Shown here one piece after another: positions 16,574 to 23,116 of a DNA stretch of 40,158 nt (its first letter is position 1; each line of letters opens with the position of its first letter). Under the pieces are notes generated by a model. It was not told the origin of the DNA, did no database searches, and was given only the letters and a program-made list of their open reading frames with translations. The stretch comes from Gammaproteobacteria bacterium (GTDB taxonomy: Bacteria > Pseudomonadota > Gammaproteobacteria > Steroidobacterales > Steroidobacteraceae): contig RFOD01000020.1 in NCBI GenBank assembly GCA_009926865.1, forward strand, positions 1 through 40,158, in the 5' to 3' direction. A program made the translations under genes and the position numbers.

Positions 16574-17743
16574 TCACGGAGCCCGGCTACGAAACCACGG
16601 CGCTGGGTCAACCGGCTTACCCCCCCGGCGAATCTCGAGGTAAAGCTCAGGACGTGATCGTCCACCGGTGTCGCCGACTGCCGAGAGAGTGTCGCCCGCA
16701 TTAACGACATCGCCGACATTTCGAAACACCTGTTCATTGTGGCCGTAGAGACTAAGAAAACCGCCGCCATGGTCCACAATCACCAATAGACCCATCCCAG
16801 CCAACCAGTCGGCATACACCACCCGGCCGCGATAAATCGATCTCACCGGTGTGCCTCGTTCGGCTGCGATCAGTGCGCCCTGCCACTTGACGCTACCGGC
16901 ACGCGTTGAGCCATAGCCGGCAATGAGCTTGCCGGTGACGGGCCAGACCAACTTGCCGCGCATCTGTGCGAAGGGGCTTTTACTGTCGCTCGGGAACGCT
17001 CGGCTCGCCCGTCGTAATTCGCGAAGCAATTTTTCGAGCGCCGCCTGCTCGGTCTGTAAGCGCTTCAGACGGTTCTCGCGGGCCTTACTTTCTTGCTCAA
17101 GCTTGGCGATGACCTCGCTTCGCTGCTGACGGGCGGTATCGAGTCGCGCCAGCTCTCCCGACTGCTCGCGTTCCAAACCTTCTATCCGTTCAGCCTCGAT
17201 CGCGAGTTTTCGATCCAGCGATTCGATATCCGCCATGATGCGCTCGATGTCGGCCACTTGATCCGCTTGCGCGCGTCCGACATAGCCGAAATAGGCGAAT
17301 AAACGGCCCGCCAAACCCGGGTCATCCTGACCGAGGAAAATCTTCAGTGCATGGTCGCGACCTTGGCGATGCGCCGCCCGCAACTGTTCAGCCAAAGCCT
17401 CACGCTCTGCACTGAGCTGCTGGCGCCTTCGTTCACGCTCGGTCGCGAGGTTGGCGCGTTCCCGCTCGCGCTGACGACGTTCATCGCGTAGCCGGCCGAG
17501 CTCGCGCCGGACCGCTACCGTCGATTTTTCGGTGTTCCGAAGCTCTTTGGTCAAGCGATCGCGCTCAGCGGCATCTTCAGCCATACGCGCGGTGACTTTG
17601 GCGATTTCGCCACGTAACTCGCGCAGCTCGGCCGCAGTTTTATCGGCATTTTGTGCCGAGACATCGGGCGCCACGAGCAACACCCCGCCCAAGACCCAAC
17701 AGGTCAGGGCTAGCCCCGCGCGCTTCAGTGGAAGGGTCCTCAT
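16574..17743 (-). CDS. envC: Murein hydrolase activator EnvC
   Basis: About 389 residues: signal peptide (LALTCWVLGGVLLVA, cleaved near VSAQ), a long coiled coil (about 35-255, many Glu/Arg/Leu heptads) and a C-terminal LytM (M23) domain beginning near KLVWPVTGKLIAGYGS. The LytM domain is degenerate: the first metal-site region reads SVKWQGALIAA without the H and D ligands and the usual HxH is absent, as in E. coli EnvC, which activates amidases AmiA and AmiB without cutting murein itself. It should act in the periplasm at the division septum. Start at ATG 17743 (MRTLPLKRAGLA); the longer frame to 17833 would overlap the divergent rhodanese gene. A TACAAT hexamer at 17753-17758 on the minus strand may be its -10 box. 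Confidence 0.93.
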   Translation of the reverse strand: MRTLPLKRAGLALTCWVLGGVLLVAPDVSAQNADKTAAELRELRGEIAKVTARMAEDAAERDRLTKELRNTEKSTVAVRRELGRLRDERRQRERERANLATERERRRQQLSAEREALAEQLRAAHRQGRDHALKIFLGQDDPGLAGRLFAYFGYVGRAQADQVADIERIMADIESLDRKLAIEAERIEGLEREQSGELARLDTARQQRSEVIAKLEQESKARENRLKRLQTEQAALEKLLRELRRASRAFPSDSKSPFAQMRGKLVWPVTGKLIAGYGSTRAGSVKWQGALIAAERGTPVRSIYRGRVVYADWLAGMGLLVIVDHGGGFLSLYGHNEQVFRNVGDVVNAGDTLSAVGDTGGRSRPELYLEIRRGGKPVDPAPWFRSRAP

Positions 17744-17791
17744 CGCGCACACATTGTAATCGCCTTGGCCATCATCGCGGCGGCAAGCGGA

Positions 17792-17797
17792 TATAAT
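17792..17797 (+). promoter_or_regulatory. Perfect -10 box 7 nt before the rhodanese ATG
   Basis: TATAAT lies at 17792-17797 and the start codon begins at 17805. A sigma-70 start would fall 6-8 nt after the hexamer, that is at or within 1-2 nt of the ATG, so the message would be leaderless or nearly so. I see no good -35 at 17 bp (TTGGCC at 17765-17770 is 21 bp away). The gap is only 61 bp and is shared with the divergent envC. Confidence 0.45.
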
Positions 17798-17804
17798 CTC
17801 GCCT

Positions 17805-18278
17805 ATGGAAAATCTGTCGGAGTACATCGTCAATCATCCGTGGCTGTCCAGCCTCACCGTGCTGGCTGCCGTGTTGGTGGCGGTCTTCGAAATCCGCAGT
17901 CGGCGCGATTCGGTCGGTGCGATTTCTGCGCAAGATCTGATTCGATTGCAAAATCAGGGCGCTCTGCTCATCGACTTACGCCAGCCCGCCGTATTCGAGC
18001 AAGGCCACATCAGTGGCGCACGCCGGATGGATTCCTCAGACATGCTGACCGCCGGTGAGCACCTTAAGAAATACAAGGAAAAGTCTCTGGTGGTGTATTG
18101 CGAATCGGGCTCAACGGGCGCTGCAGCCGTGCGCGTGTTGGCAGGCCAGGGCTTTACGCGCGCATTTAACCTACGCGGCGGCCTGGCAACCTGGCGTAGT
18201 GAAAATCTGCCGTTAGTGCAGGGAGAGGACAAAGCCAAAGGTCAAGATGGCAAGCGACAGAAAGGCGCGCGGGCATGA
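17805..18278 (+). CDS. Membrane-anchored rhodanese-like sulfurtransferase (YibN type)
   Basis: A 157-residue protein with one N-terminal membrane helix (residues about 13-29) and a single rhodanese domain. LLIDLRQPAVFEQGHISGA (55-72) is the family's first motif, and the active-site loop VYCESGSTG has the sulfur-carrying cysteine at 99. A basic tail ends the protein. The same N-terminal layout is seen in YibN. It would transfer sulfane sulfur or reduce thiols at the cytoplasmic face of the membrane. It overlaps grxC by 4 nt (ATGA) and heads the rhodanese-grxC-secB-gpsA block. No ribosome site is visible; see the -10 box immediately upstream. Confidence 0.92.
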   Translation: MENLSEYIVNHPWLSSLTVLAAVLVAVFEIRSRRDSVGAISAQDLIRLQNQGALLIDLRQPAVFEQGHISGARRMDSSDMLTAGEHLKKYKEKSLVVYCESGSTGAAAVRVLAGQGFTRAFNLRGGLATWRSENLPLVQGEDKAKGQDGKRQKGARA

Positions 18279-18577
18279 CGACTGCAGCAGCAGCGGCGGC
18301 GAGCGCCGCCTCGACGGTGGTGATGTATGCCACGGCATGGTGTCCGTATTGCGAGCGAGCGCGGCAGCTCCTGGATCGCAAACAAGTTAGCTTTCAGGAA
18401 ATCGACGTCGATCGCTCGCCAGAGCTTCGCGCCGAAATGATGACGCGTAGCGGCCGGCGTACGGTGCCGCAAATTTTCATCGGCGAGGTACACATCGGCG
18501 GATGTGACGATTTGTACGCGCTCGATACGGCCGGCGGCCTTGATCCGCTACTCAAAGAAATCCACACAGGAAAATGA
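18275..18577 (+). CDS. grxC: Glutaredoxin 3
   Basis: A 100-residue class I dithiol glutaredoxin that reduces disulfides using glutathione. The active site CPYC is at residues 23-26. The cis-proline segment RTVPQIFIGEVHIGGCDDL follows near residue 62 and gives the glutathione-binding TVP and GG(C)D motifs. It has an unusual alanine-rich N-terminal extension of about 12 residues (six alanines in a row) before the first strand VVMYATAW. Coupled to the rhodanese gene by an ATGA overlap and 3 nt before secB. Confidence 0.95.
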   Translation: MTTAAAAAASAASTVVMYATAWCPYCERARQLLDRKQVSFQEIDVDRSPELRAEMMTRSGRRTVPQIFIGEVHIGGCDDLYALDTAGGLDPLLKEIHTGK

Positions 18578-18580
18578 ACC

Positions 18581-19093
18581 ATGGCTGACCCGACTCCGCA
18601 AACTGATGGCGCTGCCGAACAAAACTCCACTGCACCGGAGTTTTCGCTACAAAATGTCTATCTCAAAGATTGCTCATTCGAAGCGCCCAAAGGGCCGCGT
18701 ATCGAAGGGGCATGGAACCCGCAGATCAATTTAGATCTGAATACGGCCTCGGAAGTGATCGGGCCGGATTTCCGCGAGATCGTTCTGACGGTCAGTGTGG
18801 GCGCTAAAATTGGCGAAACCACAGCCTTCCTCGTCGAAGTTAAACAAGCCGGTGTATTTGGCGTCCGTAACCTCACAGAAGCCGACTACAAGCGTGCGGT
18901 CGCGAGCGTCGCGCCGACCGTGCTTTTCCCGTACGCACGTGCCGTCATTGCTCAGCTTGTCTCGCAAGGCGGCTTCCCGCAGATGTTGCTGCCACCCGTT
19001 AATTTTGAGGCTCTCTACGCTCGCCAAATGGCTGAATCGCAGCAACAAGGCGAGGCGGCGGCCAACGCGGCAGCGCCGTCTCTTAATAGCTGA
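18581..19093 (+). CDS. secB: Protein-export chaperone SecB
   Basis: A 170-residue SecB, the tetrameric cytoplasmic chaperone that keeps preproteins unfolded and delivers them to SecA. It has FSLQNVYLKDCSFEAP at the start of the fold, the WNPQINLDLNTAS strand, the VKQAGVFGVRNLTE region and the late LFPYARAVIAQLVSQGGFPQMLLPPVNFEALYA, which is the strongly conserved C-terminal signature. An alanine/glutamine-rich tail follows. The stop shares one base with the gpsA start (TGATG), so translation is probably coupled. Confidence 0.97.
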   Translation: MADPTPQTDGAAEQNSTAPEFSLQNVYLKDCSFEAPKGPRIEGAWNPQINLDLNTASEVIGPDFREIVLTVSVGAKIGETTAFLVEVKQAGVFGVRNLTEADYKRAVASVAPTVLFPYARAVIAQLVSQGGFPQMLLPPVNFEALYARQMAESQQQGEAAANAAAPSLNS

Positions 19094-20103
19094 TGACAGA
19101 TGCGCCTACAGAACTCTGCGTGTTGGGCGCAGGGTCCTGGGGTACGGCTCTAGCAGTTCAGTTTGCGCGCGCTGGGCACCCGACGCGCCTGTGGGGGCAC
19201 ATCGCTGCCGAACAGCGGGCCATGGCAGCCGCTCGCTGCAATGAGCTCTTTTTGCCTGGGGTCACCTTCCCCTCGGCGCTCACCGTGCATGAAGATTTGG
19301 CGACTGCTGTACGTGGAGTCAATGATTTACTGCTTGCAGTGCCGAGCCACGCACTACGCGAAGTGCTTAGCCGGATCGAGCCGTTACTGGAAACAGACGC
19401 ACGGCTCGCTTGGGCGACCAAAGGTTTTGAGCTCGACACCGGTTTACTCCCCCACCAAGTTGCCCGTGCTGTGCTCGGCGGTGAACGTGCGATGGCGGTT
19501 CTCTCAGGACCAACCTTTGCCAAAGAAGTGGGTGCGGGGTTGCCCACGGCGATGACCGTCGCCTCGCCAAACGCAGACTTCGCCAATGATTTAGCCCTAC
19601 GGATCTCTTCCGATAATTTTCGTGCCTATACCTCCAGCGATATCGTCGGCGTAGAAGTCGGCGGCGCCACCAAAAATGTCCTGGCGGTCGGCGCAGGGCT
19701 CGCTGATGGGCTCGGCTTTGGCGCTAATACGCGGGTCGCTTTGATCACTCGTGGGCTCGCTGAAATGACTCGTTTAGGTATCGCGCTCGGCGCGCAACGC
19801 GAAACCTTTATGGGCTTGGCGGGTCTGGGTGATTTGGTACTCACGTGTACCGATGATCAGTCACGTAATCGTCGGTTTGGCAAATTGTTAGCCAAAGGCA
19901 CCGATGTTACCCAAGCACTCAAAGAAATTGGGCAGGTCGTTGAGGGGTATATGGCCGCTAAAGCGGTTTACCGAGTGGCGCAACACCAGCAAGTTGAAAT
20001 GCCTATCTGCGAAGGCATCTATCAGATGCTGCACGAAAACCTACCACCTCAAGAGGTGGTGCGCGGCCTTATGTCGCGGCCGATCCGGCCGGAGTTTGAC
20101 TGA
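19093..20103 (+). CDS. gpsA: NAD(P)-dependent glycerol-3-phosphate dehydrogenase
   Basis: A 336-residue GpsA that converts dihydroxyacetone phosphate to sn-glycerol-3-phosphate, the backbone for phospholipids. It has the nucleotide-binding LGAGSWGTALAVQFA at residues about 10-24, LLAVPSHALREVL near 78, and LAWATKGFE near 112. VLSGPTFAKEVGAGLPTA near 138 and the catalytic-lysine segment VEVGGATKNVLAVGAGLADGL near 190 follow, then GLGDLVLTCTDDQSRNRR near 245. The family assignment is certain. It is the last plus-strand gene of the block and its 3' end overlaps the convergent trmL by 35 nt. Confidence 0.97.
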   Translation: MTDAPTELCVLGAGSWGTALAVQFARAGHPTRLWGHIAAEQRAMAAARCNELFLPGVTFPSALTVHEDLATAVRGVNDLLLAVPSHALREVLSRIEPLLETDARLAWATKGFELDTGLLPHQVARAVLGGERAMAVLSGPTFAKEVGAGLPTAMTVASPNADFANDLALRISSDNFRAYTSSDIVGVEVGGATKNVLAVGAGLADGLGFGANTRVALITRGLAEMTRLGIALGAQRETFMGLAGLGDLVLTCTDDQSRNRRFGKLLAKGTDVTQALKEIGQVVEGYMAAKAVYRVAQHQQVEMPICEGIYQMLHENLPPQEVVRGLMSRPIRPEFD

Positions 20104-20566
20104 CACCCTGCCCGAATCCCATTTGCCGCCAGGCTTCATACACCACGACGGCCACCGAATTCGACAAATTGAGGCTGCGATTACCCGCCAACATGGGAAT
20201 CGATAACTGCTGCGTAGCGCCACCAATTTCTTCGATCACCGCCGCAGGTAATCCGCGGGTTTCACTGCCAAATAGCAAGACATCGTCGGCCTGATAAACC
20301 ACTGACCCATAGTGCTGGGTCCCACCCGTCTCGATCGCAAACCAACGGTGATGACTCAAAGCGCGCCGACACTCGGCAAAATCTGGGTATACGGTCACCG
20401 CCGCCATCCAGTGATAATCCAAACCCGCGCGACGCAAGGAGCGCTTATCCAAATCAAAACCAAGCGGCTCGATCAGGTGCAACGTAACTCCCGTATTGGC
20501 ACATAAACGAATGATGTTGCCGGTATTAGGCGGAATCTCCGGCTCGTGCAATACCACATGAAACAT
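20069..20566 (-). CDS. trmL: tRNA (cytidine(34)-2'-O)-methyltransferase TrmL
   Basis: A 165-residue SPOUT methyltransferase that 2'-O-methylates the wobble nucleotide C34/cmnm5U34 of tRNA-Leu. It begins MFHVVLHEPEIPPNTGNIIR, the TrmL signature, and has the SAM-knot segments LLFGSETRGLP near 110 and LSIPMLAGNRSLNLSNSVAVVVYEA near 125-150. The start at ATG 20566 matches the family; the longer frame to 20635 adds 23 unconserved residues. It is convergent with gpsA and divergent from the pyrD-like gene, whose ATG is 72 nt away. Confidence 0.95.
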   Translation of the reverse strand: MFHVVLHEPEIPPNTGNIIRLCANTGVTLHLIEPLGFDLDKRSLRRAGLDYHWMAAVTVYPDFAECRRALSHHRWFAIETGGTQHYGSVVYQADDVLLFGSETRGLPAAVIEEIGGATQQLSIPMLAGNRSLNLSNSVAVVVYEAWRQMGFGQGVSQTPAGSAAT

Positions 20567-20637
20567 GCGCGCATGGTAGAGCGCTTTGCCAGCGCAATCG
20601 AGAACTCCCAGCAAATCTCGATCTATAATCGCCATAC

Positions 20638-21618
20638 ATGAGCGCGCCTACTGTGTCCGACCGCCCTGGCATCGCACCCGAATCCGCGGGTACCCGTCTG
20701 CGCTATCGCTTTTTAGGAATGAATTTCGCGTCACCTATCGTCCTGCTTTCAGGCTGCGTGGGCTTTGGCGAGGAATACACCCGGATTGAGGGTTTCTCGA
20801 ACGCAGATTGCGGCGCCATTGTGCTCAAGGGCACCACACTTTCACCCCGTCTCGGGAACAAGCCGCACCGTGTTTATGAAACACCCATGGGTATGCTCAA
20901 TGCTATTGGTTTACAAAACCCGGGCGCTTCGCATGTCGTCGAACAGATCCTGCCCGCACTGGATTTCACTGAAAGCCATTTCATTGCAAATGTTTCAGGA
21001 TCCACGATCGAAGAATATGTCGAGGTGACTCGGATCTTTGATGACTCTCCCATTGATGCGATAGAGATCAATATCTCCTGCCCAAACGTGAAAGAAGGGG
21101 GCGTCGCCTTTGGAAACTACCCTGATATGTCGGCTCGAGTGGTGGCTGCCTGTCGCGCTGTAACGCGTAAACCGCTCATTACCAAATTATCCCCAAATCA
21201 AACCGATATCAAAGAAAACGCTAGATTGTGTATTGAGGCGGGTAGCGATGGGCTAGCGGTCATCAATACCGTCATGGGGATGGCGATCGATATCCATCAA
21301 CGACGTCCTATCATTGGTAATGTGCAGGGTGGACTCTCTGGGCCGGCGATCAAGCCCATTGCCTTGCTCAAAGTGCATCAGGTTTACGATGTTGCGCGTC
21401 GCCACAACGTACCCATCATCGGCCAGGGCGGTATCGTCACGGCAGAGGACGCTATCGAGTTTCTCATCGCCGGTGCAAGCGCCATTGGCGTGGGTACCTC
21501 GCTGTTTTATGACCCGATGAGCTGCAAAAAGATCAACGCAGGGATTGAGCAGTACCTGACTCAGCACGGTCTATCAAATATCAGCGAACTTGTGGGAACG
21601 CTGCAACTTAATAATTGA
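20638..21618 (+). CDS. pyrD: Dihydroorotate dehydrogenase, class 1B-like (PyrD)
   Basis: A 326-residue class 1 type dihydroorotate dehydrogenase, a cytosolic FMN enzyme for the fourth step of pyrimidine synthesis. It contains SPIVLLSGCVGFGEEY near residue 32, the loop NAIGLQNPGASH near 90, and the active-site INISCPNVKEGG with C148, a cysteine base being diagnostic of class 1 (class 2 uses serine). NVQGGLSGPAIKPIALLKV and IIGQGGIVTAEDAIEFLIAGASAIGVGTSLFYDP (the phosphate-binding FMN site) follow. It lacks the membrane-anchoring N-terminal helix of class 2 enzymes. Class 1B needs the iron-sulfur/FAD partner PyrK, not found in this window. The 3' end overlaps malQ by 11 nt. A related pyrimidine-degrading dehydrogenase (PreA-like) is less likely. 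Confidence 0.85.
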   Translation: MSAPTVSDRPGIAPESAGTRLRYRFLGMNFASPIVLLSGCVGFGEEYTRIEGFSNADCGAIVLKGTTLSPRLGNKPHRVYETPMGMLNAIGLQNPGASHVVEQILPALDFTESHFIANVSGSTIEEYVEVTRIFDDSPIDAIEINISCPNVKEGGVAFGNYPDMSARVVAACRAVTRKPLITKLSPNQTDIKENARLCIEAGSDGLAVINTVMGMAIDIHQRRPIIGNVQGGLSGPAIKPIALLKVHQVYDVARRHNVPIIGQGGIVTAEDAIEFLIAGASAIGVGTSLFYDPMSCKKINAGIEQYLTQHGLSNISELVGTLQLNN

Positions 21619-23116
21619 GTGGTGTGCCATCACGTCGATAGAGTCGACAAAGCGCTGCGAGGCGCTCAGCAGGCTCCGGCCCGAACTGCTCCCACGTAAA
21701 GCGCCACCGCCAGCAATGATCACCATGTCCGGGCACATTCATGCGATGGCTCGCATCTAGCCCGAGCACATCCTGTAGCGGATAAATCGCCGTATCAGCC
21801 ACACTTGCGCAAGCGAGACGAATCAAGCTCCAGTGAATCTCTTGGGGCTTTGCCCCCAGATAGTCACACACTCGACTTTGTTCCGCCGGGTCCAAGCTCT
21901 GCCACCAACCCACCGAGGTGTTGTTATCGTGCGTGCCGGTATACACGACGAGGTCTGAATGGTGATTATGCGGCAGGTACAAATTGCCACTGTCACCCCC
22001 AAAGGCGAATTGCAGCACCGCCATGCCCGGCAAATCAAAACGCCGCCTCAAACTCACGACATCGGGCGTAATAATCCCGAGATCCTCAGCGATGATCGGT
22101 AATGGTCCCAGCGCGCTTGCCAGCGCATCGAATAAGGCCGCACCCGGACCAAGTACCCACTCTCCTTTGAGCGCGGTCGCTTCATGCACTGGAATTCGCC
22201 AATGCGCAGCAAAGCCCCGAAAATGATCGATTCGCAACATATCGAACAATTGAAGACTACTGCGTACACGCTCAATCCACCATTGATAGCCCTCTTGCGC
22301 ATGGGTGCTCCAGCGGTAGAGGGGATTCCCCCAGCGCTGCCCGGTCGCACTAAAGTAATCAGGTGGAACACCGGCGACCGCCTCCGGTTTACCGGCTGCG
22401 TCTAATTCAAATAAATGTCGTTGCGCCCATACATCTGCACTTTGCAAGGCGACAAAAATAGGTGCATCGCCGATGACCTGTATCCCCTTTTCATTGGCAT
22501 AGCGACGAATCGATTGCCATTGCCGATAGAAATTCCATTGCCAAAATTTTTGTGCATCGATCGCGCTTTTAAAATGTCGGCGCGCGTCGGTGAGCGCTTG
22601 GGGCGTCCGCTGCGCAAGTCCATCTGGCCACTGCTGCCAACTGCGCGCTCCGTACGCTGTCTGCAAAGCCATGTATAGCGCGTAGTCCTCGAGCCAATGC
22701 ACTTGTTGCTCACAAAAATGCTGAAACTCCCCGCGTTCTCTAGCGCGCGCTTTGGCAAAAAAGCCTGCGGCGGCAGCGGCTAGACGCTGCTCACGCCAGG
22801 GCAGTACTTTTTCAAAGTGAATCGTCTTCGAGTCAAAACCAGCATCTGCCGGTAACTCATCGCGACTCAACCAGCCATGCTCGGCAAGCTCGTGTAAGTC
22901 GATCAACAAAGGATTACCGGCAAACGCCGAAGGGCTCATGTAAGGCGAGTATCCCGCACCGATATTCCCCAAAGGTAATACTTGCCAGAGCTTTTGACCC
23001 GCTGTCGCCAACCAATCAATGAAATGATAGCAGCTCGCTCCGAGATCCCCGCTTCCATGTGGGCCCGGTAAACTCGTGGGGTGCAACAAAATACCGCTCG
23101 CGCGTGGAAATTTCAT
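21608..23116 (-). CDS. malQ: 4-alpha-glucanotransferase
   Basis: A 502-residue GH77 amylomaltase that moves alpha-1,4-glucan segments between chains. It begins with RASGILLHPTSLPGPHGSGDLG and has the family sequences QVLPLGNIGAGYSPYMSPSAFAGNPLLIDL and IQVIGDAPIFVALQSADVW. The region MLRIDHFRGFAAHWRIP contains the nucleophile, PIIAEDLGIITPDV the acid/base, and VVYTGTHDNNTSVGWW the third catalytic aspartate. Length equals the short, plant/bacterial type without an N-terminal extension. It ends the glgP-glgB-glgX-malQ unit, with an ATGA overlap with glgX. It would process short glucans left by GlgP and GlgX. Confidence 0.96.
   Translation of the reverse strand: MKFPRASGILLHPTSLPGPHGSGDLGASCYHFIDWLATAGQKLWQVLPLGNIGAGYSPYMSPSAFAGNPLLIDLHELAEHGWLSRDELPADAGFDSKTIHFEKVLPWREQRLAAAAAGFFAKARARERGEFQHFCEQQVHWLEDYALYMALQTAYGARSWQQWPDGLAQRTPQALTDARRHFKSAIDAQKFWQWNFYRQWQSIRRYANEKGIQVIGDAPIFVALQSADVWAQRHLFELDAAGKPEAVAGVPPDYFSATGQRWGNPLYRWSTHAQEGYQWWIERVRSSLQLFDMLRIDHFRGFAAHWRIPVHEATALKGEWVLGPGAALFDALASALGPLPIIAEDLGIITPDVVSLRRRFDLPGMAVLQFAFGGDSGNLYLPHNHHSDLVVYTGTHDNNTSVGWWQSLDPAEQSRVCDYLGAKPQEIHWSLIRLACASVADTAIYPLQDVLGLDASHRMNVPGHGDHCWRWRFTWEQFGPEPAERLAALCRLYRRDGTPLNY

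Noticed and set aside
16574-17000. EnvC as an inactivated peptidase because its metal ligands are missing
   Set aside because: A degenerate LytM domain is normal for EnvC, which activates amidases and does not cut murein itself.
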